Positions 33,009 to 41,732 of a stretch of DNA of 64,000 nucleotides are shown here, piece after piece. The stretch is from contig NZ_LGDG01000235.1 in assembly GCF_001279775.1 (NCBI RefSeq), positions 1 to 64,000 on the forward strand, given 5' to 3'. How positions within the stretch are numbered: position 1 is the stretch's first letter; every line of letters begins with the position of its first letter. A model generated the notes under the pieces. It saw only the letters and a program-made list of their open reading frames with translations. It did not search any database and was not told the origin of the DNA. The position numbers and the translations under genes were made by a program. The stretch comes from Streptomyces sp. MMG1533 (GTDB lineage: Bacteria; Actinomycetota; Actinomycetes; Streptomycetales; Streptomycetaceae).

Positions 33009-33892
33009 TGGCCAAGCCGATCAGCGCGTCCAAGATGGTGGAGATCCTGCGCGCCGAGGGCCTGACGGTCCACGAGGTACGCAACTGGCGCACCCACAAC
33101 CGCAACACCAAGGGGCCCTGGGGCCCGGTCAACGGCGTGATGATCCACCACACCGTCACCTCCGGCACCGACGCCTCCGTGAACATCTGCTACAACGGCT
33201 ACTCCGGCCTGCCGGGGCCCCTGTGCCACGGCGTCATCGACAAGAAGGGCCACATCCACCTCGTCGGCAACGGCCGCGCCAACCACGCCGGACTCGGCGA
33301 CGGCGACGTCCTGCGCGCCGTGGTCGACGAGTCGAAGCTGCCGCACGACAACGAGGCCGACACCGACGGCAACCGGCACTTCTACGGCTTCGAGTGCATC
33401 AACCTCGGCGACGGAAAGGACCCCTGGCCCGAGGCGCAGAAGGAGGCCATCGAGAAGGTGGCGGCCGCGATCTGCCGTCACCACGGCTGGAGCGAGCGGT
33501 CGGTCATCGGCCACAAGGAGTGGCAGCCGGGCAAGCAGGACCCGCGCGGCTTCACGATGGACGGCATGCGGGGCCGCATAGCCCACCGGCTGGACGGGAA
33601 GGCCCCGGCCCCCGACCCGAAGCCCACCACGCCTGCGAAGCCGTCGCACGAGCCGTTCCCGGGCGGCAGCTTCTTCCACGCCGGGCAGAAGTCGCCGATC
33701 ATCACGGCCATGGGCCGCCGCCTGGTCGCCGAGGGCTGCGGCCGCTACGAGGAGGGGCCCGGCCCCGAGTGGACCGAGGCCGACCGCCTCTCCTACCAGG
33801 CCTGGCAGCAGAAACTCCATTTCAAGGGCAAGGACGCCGACGGCATCCCCGGCAAGGTCAGCTGGGACAAGCTGAAGGTGCCCAACTCCTGA
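33008..33892 (+). CDS. Peptidoglycan N-acetylmuramoyl-L-alanine amidase (Amidase_2)
   Basis: A 294-residue protein. Residues about 20-190 form an Amidase_2 (T7-lysozyme-like) zinc domain with MIHHT (H47/H48), ANHAG and GHKEWQPGKQDP (H169). The last 80 residues resemble a phage-endolysin-type peptidoglycan-binding tail (GKDADGIPGKVSWDKL). It cleaves the bond between N-acetylmuramate and L-alanine. It has no signal peptide, so access to the wall would need lysis, the CIS or another route. The start overlaps the DUF6519 stop (TGATG), making it the last gene of the operon. Similar stand-alone amidases occur elsewhere in Streptomyces. Confidence 0.9.
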   Translation: MAKPISASKMVEILRAEGLTVHEVRNWRTHNRNTKGPWGPVNGVMIHHTVTSGTDASVNICYNGYSGLPGPLCHGVIDKKGHIHLVGNGRANHAGLGDGDVLRAVVDESKLPHDNEADTDGNRHFYGFECINLGDGKDPWPEAQKEAIEKVAAAICRHHGWSERSVIGHKEWQPGKQDPRGFTMDGMRGRIAHRLDGKAPAPDPKPTTPAKPSHEPFPGGSFFHAGQKSPIITAMGRRLVAEGCGRYEEGPGPEWTEADRLSYQAWQQKLHFKGKDADGIPGKVSWDKLKVPNS

Positions 33893-33932
33893 CCGCTGCG
33901 CCGCCCCTGCGACCCGATCCGCCGGACGGGCC

Positions 33933-35375
33933 CTACCCGGCCATCCGCGCGTCGGCCGTGGGCAGGGGCGGCAGCGCCACCCCGTACACCCACGCCTCGA
34001 ACAGCTCGTCCAACGGCTCGGCCGCGAACCGGGCCACATGCGCCGTGAACGTCGTCGTGCTCACCGCCCCGCCCCGGTGCAGCCCGGCCCAGCCGCGCAG
34101 CATCCGGAAGAAGCCCTCGTCGCCCATCGCGCACCGCAGCGCGTGCAGGGTCAGCCCGCCGCGTTCGTAGAGCCGGTCGTCGAACATCGACTTGCGGCCG
34201 GGGTCGGCCAGCCGGAGATCCTGGGGGAGGGAGGAAAGCAACCGGTGTGCCGCGGCGGCGTGTTGATGGGCCGGCCGGCCGCCCGACCGCTCGGACCACA
34301 GCCACTCGGCGTACTTCGCGAAGCCCTCGTTCAGCCAGATGTGCCGCCAGTCCGCGATGGACACGCTGTTCCCGAACCACTGGTGGGCCAGCTCGTGCGC
34401 GACCAGCCGCTCCGAACCCCGCGCCCCGTCCACGTGATTGGCGCCGAACAGCGACAACCCCTGGGCCTCGACGGGGACATCGAGCTCCTCCTCGGTCACC
34501 ACGACGGCGTACTCGCCGAACGGGTAGGGCCCGAAGAGTTGTTGGAAGACATGCATCATCTGGGGCTGTCGCGCGAAGTCCCGCGAGAACTCCGGGAGCA
34601 GGTGCGCCGGAATGTGCCCGTGCTGCGGCACACCGCCCAGTCCCGGATCCCCCAGCAGCACCGTCTGGTACTTGCCGATCGACAGCCCGACCAGATAGCT
34701 GGACGTCGGCGCCGACTGCTCGTACACCCAGGTCGTCGTCGACGCCTTCGCGGTCCGGGTCAGCAGGCGGCCGCCCGCCACCACCGAGTACGCCGACGGC
34801 GTGGTGATCGAGATCTGGTACGACGCCTTGTCCGCGGGCCGGTCGTTGCACGGATACCAGGACGGCGCCCCGACGGGCTGGCTCGCCACCAGCGCCCCGT
34901 CCTCCAGCTCCTCCCAGCCGAGCCCGCCCCAGGGACTGGCGACCGGCTTGGGGTTGCCCGACCAGTGCACCTCCACCGTGAAGGCGGCCCCGGCGCGGAC
35001 CGGCTTCGCGGGGCGGACGCGCAGCCGCCCGCCCCGGTGCGTGTAGTGCGGCTGACGGCCGTCCACCCGGACTCGGCCGATCTTGAAGTCGGCGAGATTC
35101 AACACGAACTCCGCGAGCGGCGACCGTCCCGCGATGGCGTTGATCCGGGCCGTCCCGGACAGCCGGTTGGGGTCGGGGCGGTAGTCCAGCGCGAGCTCGT
35201 AGCGGTGCACCCGGTAGCGGGGATCGCCGTTGGCCGGGAAGTACGGGTCCGGACCCACTGCCTGCTGAACGGTCACTGCTGCGTCTGCTCCCTGCGCTGT
35301 GCTCGAAGGTCTTGCCGGTGCCCCGCCCTTCGGACCTGACCCGAACGAGCCGCGCAGCGCTTTCAGGAACGCCAT
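33933..35375 (-). CDS. M1-family zinc metallopeptidase, likely partner of the Pls-type NRPS
   Basis: A 480-residue M1 (gluzincin) peptidase with HELAHQW (H327, E328, H331) and third ligand E350 in NEGFAKY. The usual exopeptidase motif GAMEN is not present; PVEAQGLSLF stands in its place. There is no signal peptide. The start codon lies 10 bp inside the 3' end of the NRPS-like gene, so the two are translationally coupled. In reported epsilon-polylysine clusters an M1-like polymer-degrading peptidase (Pld) follows pls, which suggests hydrolysis of the synthetase product. It is convergent with the CIS operon. Confidence 0.88.
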   Translation of the reverse strand: MAFLKALRGSFGSGPKGGAPARPSSTAQGADAAVTVQQAVGPDPYFPANGDPRYRVHRYELALDYRPDPNRLSGTARINAIAGRSPLAEFVLNLADFKIGRVRVDGRQPHYTHRGGRLRVRPAKPVRAGAAFTVEVHWSGNPKPVASPWGGLGWEELEDGALVASQPVGAPSWYPCNDRPADKASYQISITTPSAYSVVAGGRLLTRTAKASTTTWVYEQSAPTSSYLVGLSIGKYQTVLLGDPGLGGVPQHGHIPAHLLPEFSRDFARQPQMMHVFQQLFGPYPFGEYAVVVTEEELDVPVEAQGLSLFGANHVDGARGSERLVAHELAHQWFGNSVSIADWRHIWLNEGFAKYAEWLWSERSGGRPAHQHAAAAHRLLSSLPQDLRLADPGRKSMFDDRLYERGGLTLHALRCAMGDEGFFRMLRGWAGLHRGGAVSTTTFTAHVARFAAEPLDELFEAWVYGVALPPLPTADARMAG

Positions 35376-38300
35376 GACTCGATCGGATTGCCCAGCCAGC
35401 GGGTGTCGTCGGGAACGGACTCCGCCGCCATGACCAGCGACGCAGGCCCCAGAGTCGTACGGGCGCCGACCGTGCTGCCGGGCAGGACGATGCCGCCAGG
35501 ACCCAGCGTCGCGCCCTCACGGAGGACCACAGTATCCGTCCGCAAGATCCGGTCGTGGAAGAGGTGCGTCTGGAGCACACAGCCCCGGTTCACCGTGGCG
35601 GCGTCCTCCAGCGTCACCAGGTCCGTCTCGGGCAGCCAGTAACTCTCCACCCACACGCCCCGGCCGATCTTCGCGCCCAGTCCGCGCAGCCACGCCGTCA
35701 TCACCGGCGTACCCGGCACCGAACCGGCCAGCCACGGCACCGCCACGACCTCGACGAACGTGTCGGCGAGCTCGTTGCGCCACACGAACCCGCTCCACAG
35801 CGGATGCTCCCCGCTGCGGTGCCGCCCCACGAGCGTCCACTTCGCCACGACGGACACCACACCCGCCGTGACCCCCGCCCCGAGCAGCACAAGCCCCGAC
35901 AGCAGGGGTGCCCAGGCCCCGAGCGAACCCAGCGCACACAGCGCCGCCACCGTCAGCACGGCGATCCCCGCCGAGCAGAACACCGGCACGATCCGGCACA
36001 GCTCCACCAGCCCGCGCGCCCACAGCAGCCGCGCCGGCGGATCGTACGTCCGGCTCTGGTCACCGCCGGCCGCCGCCCGCGGCAGCTTCACCGGCGGCAG
36101 CCCCAGATACGAGCTGCCCTTCTTCGCCTTCTTCGGCGTCGCCGACAGCACACCCACCAGCCCGCCGTCCGGCACCGACCGCCCCGGCGCGGTCATCCCC
36201 GAGTTCCCGAGGAAGGCCCGCCGGCCGATCTCCGCCCGACCGATCCGCATCCAGCCCCCGCCGAGCTCGTACGGCGCGGTCAGCGTGTCGTCGGCCAGGA
36301 ACGCTCCCTCACCGACCGTCGTCAGGCTGGGCAGCGCGAGCACGGTCGACACCTCGGCGCCCCGCCCGATCCGCATCCCGAGCAGTCGCAGCCACACCGG
36401 CGTGACCAGCCCGGCGTACAGCGGGAACAGCGTCTCCCGCGAGCGGTCCATCAGCTGCGTGACCGTCCAGGCCTGCCAGCCGATCCGGCTGTGCGTGGGG
36501 TGGGTGCCCTCGCGCAGGCCCAGGCTGAGCAGCCGTACGGCGATCAGCAGGAGCAGCGCGTAGGCCAGCCCGAAGGCGAGCGTCGCCGGGACGAGGCCGA
36601 GCGCGAGACCGCCGACGGTCACGTCCGGTGTGATGAACCAGTGGCCCACGAGGAGCGCGGCGGCACCCGCGAGCACCGGCAGGGCGCTCAGCGCGAACCC
36701 CGCCATGCCGTACATGACCCGCCAGTACGTTCCCCGCCCCGGCCGTTCCTTGGGCCAGTTCCGCTTGGCCTTGCCGAGCTTGACCGCGGGCGCGCCCGCC
36801 CAGCGCTGCCCGGTCGGGATCTGGCCGGTGACGGCCGAACCCGGCGCCACCTCGGCCCGCTTGCCGACCCGGGCGCCCGGGAAGAGCATGCTGCGGGTGC
36901 CGACGACGGCATGCGCGCCGACCTTGACCTGCCCGATCTCCAGCCGGTCGCCGTCCAGCCACCACCCGGACAGGTCGACCTCGGACTCCACGGCCGCGCC
37001 GCGCCCCAGCTTGAGCATGCCGGTGACCGGCGGCAGCGAGTGCAGGTCCACGTCAGGACCGACCTTGGCTCCGAGCGCCCGCGCGTACCGCTCCAGCCAC
37101 GACCCGGTCAGCGAGGTCGCCCCGCTGAACTCGGCCAGCCGCTCGGCGGTCCACAGCCGCAGATGCACGCTGCCGCCGCGCGCGTACCGCCCCGGCTGCA
37201 CGCCCCTCAGCAGCAACCGCGCCCCGCCGGCCGCGAGCGCCAGCCGCCCCGGCGGACTGAAGAAGACCAGCGCTCCGGCGCCGACGAGCCACCAAGGTGC
37301 GGTCGGCAGCCAGGAGTACGCGGGCAGCAGGTTCCCGGCCGCGGCCAGTGCCACGCTCCAGCGCAGCCCCAGCAGTGTGAACAGGGGGAGGAGCACCAGG
37401 AGCTGGACGGCCTGGGCGCGGACCGGAACCGGAGCGACGACCCGCTCGGCACCGTCGTCCTGCGCCGACTCCTCCAGATGCCGCGCCAACTTCCGCAGCA
37501 CGGGCTGCTGGTAGATGTCGAGGACGGCGGCGCTCGGGTAGCGGGTACGCAACCGCGTGGTCAGCTGGGCGGCAGCGAGGCTGCTGCCGCCGATCGCGAA
37601 GAAGTCGTCGCGCGCACCCGACACGGGGATGCCGAGAACCTCGCTCCACTGCTCGGCGAGCCACGCCTCGGTGCCGTACAACTGCTCGGCCGGACCACCG
37701 GTCGTCAGCCCCTCCAGCGGCCAGGGCAGGGCGTTCCGGTCGACCTTTCCACTGGTCCGGGTCGGCAGGTCGTCGACGGGCGCGAGCAGCGGGACGAGCG
37801 CGGCCGGCAGTTCGGCGCGCAGCTTCTCGACGGCCGCCGCGTGGTCCCAGCCGTCCTGGATGACGACATAGCCGACGAGGAGCTGATTGCCACTGCGGGC
37901 GGTGCGTACGGCGGCAGCGGCCCCCGCCACACCGGGCAGCGCCTGCAGGGCCGCGTCCACCTCACCGAGCTCGATGCGCCGCCCGCCGAGCTTGATCTGC
38001 TCGTCGGCCCGCCCGAGGAAGACCAGCCCCTCGGCCTCCGCCTGGACGAGGTCCCCGCTCCGGTACGCCCGCTCCCAGCCCAGCGACTCCAGCGGCGCGT
38101 ACTTCTCCGCGTCCTTCTCGGCGTCGAGATACCGCGCGAGTCCGACCCCGCCGATCACCAACTGCCCGGTGCCGCCCATCGGCACCGGTTCCCCGGCCTC
38201 GTCCACGACGGCCAGCTCCCAGCCGTCCAGCGGCAGCCCGATCCTGATCGGCTCCTCCCCGCTCATCAGCGACGCGCAGGCCACGACGGTCGCCTCGGTC

Positions 38301-39226
38301 GGCCCGTACGTGTTCCAGACCTCGCGCCCCTCCGTCACCAGCCGCTGCACCAGCTCCGGCGGGCAGGCCTCACCGCCGAAGATCAGCAGCCGTACGTCGT
38401 TCAGGGTCTCGGGCTCCCACAGTGCGGCCAGCGTCGGCACGGTCGACACGACCGTGATCTCCTGCTCGACCAGCCAGGGCCCGAGATCGGCACCGCTCCT
38501 GACCTGGGAACGCGGCACCGGCACCAGACAGGCCCCGTACCGCCAGGCCAGCCACATCTCCTCGCACGAGGCGTCGAAGGCCACGGACAGCCCCGCCATG
38601 ACCCGGTCCCCGGGCCCGATCGGATCCTCCGTGAGGAACAGGGCCGCCTCGGCGTCCACGAACGCGGCGGCACTGCGATGGCTGACCGCGACGCCCTTGG
38701 GCTTCCCGGTGGACCCGGAGGTGAAGATGATCCAGGCGTCGTGCCCGGTGCCGGGCCGGGCGGCCGGCAGGTCGCTCCCGGAGAAGGCGGTGATCTCGTG
38801 CCCGCCCCCGACGACAGCCCGTACCTCCGCCTCGCCGAACACCAACTCGGCGCGCTCGTCCGGGTCCTCGGCGTCCACCGGCACATAAGCGGCCCCGGCG
38901 GCCAGTACGGCGAGAATGGCGACGTACAGATCATTGGTGCCGGACGGCACCCGCACGCCCACCCGGTCGCCGAGCCCGACACCGGACACCGCGAGCCGGC
39001 GCCGCAGCTCCTCGACCTCCACGGCCAGTTGCCGGTAGGTGAGCCGCGTGGTCCCGTCGTCCAGGGCGAGTTCGTCGGGGTACGACCGTACGGAGGCGTC
39101 GAAGACATCGACGAGCGTGCGCGGCGAGGCCGCCGGGCCCCCGGAGAAACGTGCCGTATCGCCGAACCGTTCTCGGATCTCTTCGTCGAGCAGACCGAGA
39201 GCGCTGCTCTCGTGTATGGCTGCCAT
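35363..39226 (-). CDS. Pls/PosA-type single-module NRPS with membrane-embedded C-terminal half
   Basis: The product has 1287 residues. The adenylation domain (about 20-510) has FTSGSTGKPKG, NTYGPTEA and YRSGDLV. The thiolation domain (about 540-610) has the phosphopantetheine site in FFAIGGSSLAAAQL. The rest has roughly six membrane helices alternating with hexapeptide-repeat-like soluble segments, the layout of epsilon-poly-lysine synthetase (about 1300 residues). Such enzymes polymerise one amino acid. The A-domain core FDASCEEMW keeps the Asp that holds the amino group and shows Glu where phenylalanine-type domains have Trp, which could suit a basic substrate (inference). GAGGG precedes ATG 39226. 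The next gene overlaps. Confidence 0.88.
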   Translation of the reverse strand: MAAIHESSALGLLDEEIRERFGDTARFSGGPAASPRTLVDVFDASVRSYPDELALDDGTTRLTYRQLAVEVEELRRRLAVSGVGLGDRVGVRVPSGTNDLYVAILAVLAAGAAYVPVDAEDPDERAELVFGEAEVRAVVGGGHEITAFSGSDLPAARPGTGHDAWIIFTSGSTGKPKGVAVSHRSAAAFVDAEAALFLTEDPIGPGDRVMAGLSVAFDASCEEMWLAWRYGACLVPVPRSQVRSGADLGPWLVEQEITVVSTVPTLAALWEPETLNDVRLLIFGGEACPPELVQRLVTEGREVWNTYGPTEATVVACASLMSGEEPIRIGLPLDGWELAVVDEAGEPVPMGGTGQLVIGGVGLARYLDAEKDAEKYAPLESLGWERAYRSGDLVQAEAEGLVFLGRADEQIKLGGRRIELGEVDAALQALPGVAGAAAAVRTARSGNQLLVGYVVIQDGWDHAAAVEKLRAELPAALVPLLAPVDDLPTRTSGKVDRNALPWPLEGLTTGGPAEQLYGTEAWLAEQWSEVLGIPVSGARDDFFAIGGSSLAAAQLTTRLRTRYPSAAVLDIYQQPVLRKLARHLEESAQDDGAERVVAPVPVRAQAVQLLVLLPLFTLLGLRWSVALAAAGNLLPAYSWLPTAPWWLVGAGALVFFSPPGRLALAAGGARLLLRGVQPGRYARGGSVHLRLWTAERLAEFSGATSLTGSWLERYARALGAKVGPDVDLHSLPPVTGMLKLGRGAAVESEVDLSGWWLDGDRLEIGQVKVGAHAVVGTRSMLFPGARVGKRAEVAPGSAVTGQIPTGQRWAGAPAVKLGKAKRNWPKERPGRGTYWRVMYGMAGFALSALPVLAGAAALLVGHWFITPDVTVGGLALGLVPATLAFGLAYALLLLIAVRLLSLGLREGTHPTHSRIGWQAWTVTQLMDRSRETLFPLYAGLVTPVWLRLLGMRIGRGAEVSTVLALPSLTTVGEGAFLADDTLTAPYELGGGWMRIGRAEIGRRAFLGNSGMTAPGRSVPDGGLVGVLSATPKKAKKGSSYLGLPPVKLPRAAAGGDQSRTYDPPARLLWARGLVELCRIVPVFCSAGIAVLTVAALCALGSLGAWAPLLSGLVLLGAGVTAGVVSVVAKWTLVGRHRSGEHPLWSGFVWRNELADTFVEVVAVPWLAGSVPGTPVMTAWLRGLGAKIGRGVWVESYWLPETDLVTLEDAATVNRGCVLQTHLFHDRILRTDTVVLREGATLGPGGIVLPGSTVGARTTLGPASLVMAAESVPDDTRWLGNPIESWRS

Positions 39227-39458
39227 CGGGCCCTCGCGTCTCGATCCCGGAAACCTCCGGGGCGCTGGCGGGGCCCGCAGGTCTGCCTGGGGTTGTCCGG
39301 CTCCAGCTCCGTTCCGTAACAAGCCGGAAATTTTAGTACGACGCTAGGCTCGGGCCCTTCTGTCGGCCACTCGGGACGGCCGTCCGGGGGCTGCGGGAGG
39401 CGGGTGGAGTGGCGTTGACCTGGTGATCTTCAGACCGGGGAGAGATGCCCCACACAAC

Positions 39459-39496
39459 GAGCGAGGGCCGCGATCCAGTGATCGCGACCCTCGCTC
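39459..39496 (-). terminator. Hairpin downstream of tRNA-Leu
   Basis: GAGCGAGGGCCGCGATC and GATCGCGACCCTCGCTC form a 17-bp stem with one non-Watson-Crick pair around a CAGT loop. It lies just after the 3' end of the tRNA (minus strand) without a clear U-tract, as is common in Streptomyces. Confidence 0.75.
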
Positions 39497-39504
39497 ATCT
39501 CGTG

Positions 39505-39589
39505 TGTCCGAGGGGGGACTTGAACCCCCACGCCCGATAAAGGGCACTAGCACCTCAAGCTAGCGCGTCTGCCATTCCGCCACCCGGAC
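39505..39589 (-). tRNA. tRNA-Leu (anticodon GAG)
   Basis: On the minus strand GTCCGGG (acceptor 5' arm) pairs with CTCGGAC before discriminator A. The D-arm is GGCGGAATGGCAGACGC-like, and the anticodon stem CTAGC/GCTAG encloses loop TTGAGGT with anticodon GAG. A long class-II variable arm and the T-loop GTTCAAGTC follow. It is 85 nt long with no encoded CCA. It reads CUC and CUU leucine codons. Confidence 0.95.
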
Positions 39590-39788
39590 AAGGTGTCTGT
39601 CGTGCGGGGTGTGCCCCGCGGCGACGAAGGAAACATTACCAGGCTTTCGAGGGCCCCCTGATCCCCCCCCGGTGCACCCTGGGCCGGGCGTGAACGACGT
39701 GTGACGGGCCGGGTCCGGCCTTGGGCGGGGGCGGTGGGAGGGGGAGGATGAGGGGGACCACGAGCAGCGACGGCGCGGGAGGAAAAGC

Positions 39789-41114
39789 GTGAGCGAGTCG
39801 GACACGGCCAGGAGCGTCACCGGCGAGGACGAGGTCGTGGACCTCTGCCGCGAGCTGATCCAGATCGACACCAGCAACTACGGCGACCACTCGGGGCCCG
39901 GCGAGCGCAAGGCGGCCGAGTACGTCGCCGAGAAGCTCGCCGAGGTGGGGCTCGAACCGCAGATCTTCGAGTCGCACCCTGGCCGCGCGTCCACCGTGGC
40001 CCGCATCGAGGGCGCGGACCCGTCCCGGCCCGCGCTGCTCATCCACGGCCACACCGACGTCGTACCGGCCAACGCGAGCGACTGGACCCACCACCCCTTC
40101 TCCGGCGAGGTCGCGGACGGGTGCGTGTGGGGCCGTGGCGCCGTCGACATGAAGGACATGGACGCGATGACCCTCGCGGTCGTACGGGACCGGCTGCGCA
40201 GTGGTCGCAAGCCGCCCCGGGACATCGTCCTCGCCTTCCTCGCGGACGAGGAGGCGGGCGGCACGTACGGCGCCAAGCACCTTGTCAAGAACCACCCCGA
40301 TCTCTTCGAGGGCGTCACCGAGGCGATCAGCGAGGTGGGCGGGTTCTCGTTCACGGTCAGCGAGGAGCGGCGGCTCTACCTGATCCAGACGGCCGAGAAG
40401 GGCATGCACTGGATGAAGCTGACCGTGGCCGGCACGGCGGGCCACGGGTCGATGATCCACCGGGACAACGCCATCACCGAGCTGTCGGAGGCCGTCGCGC
40501 GACTCGGCCGGCACAAGTTCCCGGTGCGGGCCACCAAGACCACCCGGGCCTTCCTCGACGAACTCGGCGACGCGCTCGGTACCGAGCTCGACCCGGAGGA
40601 CATGGAGTCGACCCTCGCCAGGCTCGGCGGCATCGCCAAGCTCATCGGCGCCACCCTGAGCAACACGGCCAACCCCACGCAACTGGGCGCCGGCTACAAG
40701 GTCAACGTCATTCCGGGGGAGGCCACCGCGCACGTGGACGGGCGGTTCCTGCCGGGGCACGAGGAGGAGTTCCTCGCCGACCTCGACCGGATCCTCGGAC
40801 CCAAGGTGCAGCGCGAGGACGTGCACGCCGACAAGGCGGTCGAGACCACCTTCGACGGGGCGCTGGTCGCGGCGATGCAGTCCGCGCTGGTCGCCGAGGA
40901 CCCGGCCGCCAAGGCGATCCCCTACATGCTCTCCGGCGGAACCGACGCCAAGTCCTTCGACGACCTGGGCATCCGGGGCTTCGGCTTCGCCCCGCTCAAG
41001 TTGCCGCCGGAGCTGGACTTCGCCGGCATGTTCCACGGTGTCGACGAGCGGGTGCCGGTGGACGGGCTGCGCTTCGGGGTGCGGGTGCTCGACCGGTTCC
41101 TCGACGCGTCCTGA
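39789..41114 (+). CDS. M20/M25/M40-family metallopeptidase
   Basis: A 441-residue cytoplasmic peptidase of the M20 clan with the two-metal ligand set: HGHTDVVP (His, Asp), GRGAVDMKDM (bridging Asp) and ADEEAGG (catalytic Glu, ligand Glu), plus a late His in the C-terminal FHGVDERV. A dimerisation lid is inserted around residues 215-330. Family members hydrolyse dipeptides or N-acyl amino acids; the substrate is not evident. GTG 39789 follows GGAGGAAAAGC. Confidence 0.92.
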   Translation: MSESDTARSVTGEDEVVDLCRELIQIDTSNYGDHSGPGERKAAEYVAEKLAEVGLEPQIFESHPGRASTVARIEGADPSRPALLIHGHTDVVPANASDWTHHPFSGEVADGCVWGRGAVDMKDMDAMTLAVVRDRLRSGRKPPRDIVLAFLADEEAGGTYGAKHLVKNHPDLFEGVTEAISEVGGFSFTVSEERRLYLIQTAEKGMHWMKLTVAGTAGHGSMIHRDNAITELSEAVARLGRHKFPVRATKTTRAFLDELGDALGTELDPEDMESTLARLGGIAKLIGATLSNTANPTQLGAGYKVNVIPGEATAHVDGRFLPGHEEEFLADLDRILGPKVQREDVHADKAVETTFDGALVAAMQSALVAEDPAAKAIPYMLSGGTDAKSFDDLGIRGFGFAPLKLPPELDFAGMFHGVDERVPVDGLRFGVRVLDRFLDAS

Positions 41115-41270
41115 ATTGCCTCACTGGAACGACACCTCATTATTCGCTCGAACGTACGGAAGCTACTGGGAAGAGTGAATGCGACCATAAGCTCGTAGCT
41201 CTATTACTCCCTCCTCGTTACTGGTGACGTGATCCGCTGCTGTGGATCGCATTGCCAACAAGGAGGAATA

Positions 41271-41504
41271 ATGATCAAGAAGGTCGTCGCCGCTGCGGCT
41301 GCCACTGGTGGCCTGGTTCTCGCGGGTGCGGGCATGGCCGTTGCCGACTCGGGTGCCCAGGGTGCTGCCGTGCACTCCCCGGGTGTCCTGTCCGGCAACG
41401 TGGTCCAGGCTCCCGTTCACGTCCCCGTGAACGTCTGCGGCAACACGGTCTCCGTGATCGGGCTGCTGAACCCCGCCTTCGGCAACACCTGCATCAACCA
41501 GTGA
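41271..41504 (+). CDS. chpH: Short chaplin ChpH
   Basis: A 77-residue secreted hydrophobic protein that coats aerial hyphae and spores by assembling into amyloid-like fibrils. It has a Sec signal peptide MIKKVVAAAAATGGLVLAG ending near ADS, and a single chaplin domain with two cysteines (NVCGNTVSVIGLLNPAFGN and TCIN). The length and sequence match S. coelicolor ChpH almost exactly as I recall it. AAGGAGGAATA gives an unusually strong ribosome site. The 156 bp upstream must hold the developmental promoter; I could not place it with confidence. Confidence 0.95.
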   Translation: MIKKVVAAAAATGGLVLAGAGMAVADSGAQGAAVHSPGVLSGNVVQAPVHVPVNVCGNTVSVIGLLNPAFGNTCINQ

Positions 41505-41530
41505 CGTTGTGAATCGCTCCGTGAGGGGCT

Positions 41531-41586
41531 GAGCCCGTCGGCCCCGGAGCGCGTGCCATGCGCTCCGGGGTCGACGGGCCTTTTCG
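41531..41586 (+). terminator. Strong hairpin terminator after chpH
   Basis: GCCCGTCGGCCCCGGAGCGC and GCGCTCCGGGGTCGACGGGC form a stem of about 20 bp with one mismatch around a 7-nt loop (GTGCCAT), followed by CTTTTC. Confidence 0.9.
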
Positions 41587-41732
41587 GAACGATTCTTTTC
41601 GTACGTCGAGAACCCGTAGTCGAAACTCGAACGCCGGAACCCGGATTTCGAGAACTTTCTCCCCCGGGAAATCGACCGTCGAGAATGCGAACTTCGGGAA
41701 TTCGGGACAAGGTCGAAGGCAGGGATTCAGTA

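Noticed and set aside
3775..33892. Prophage
   Set aside because: No capsid, portal, terminase, replication or integrase genes; the set matches contractile injection systems.
35555..39319. Long plus-strand open frame of about 1250 codons opposite the NRPS-like gene
   Set aside because: Its product is Arg/Gln/His/Pro-rich without any domain, while the minus strand carries clear NRPS motifs.
39505..39589. tRNA-Leu as the attachment site of an integrated element
   Set aside because: I found no integrase and no copy of the tRNA 3' end near the CIS operon borders.
41115..41270. A defined BldN-type promoter for chpH
   Set aside because: The region must contain the promoter, but I could not find a -35/-10 pair that I trust.
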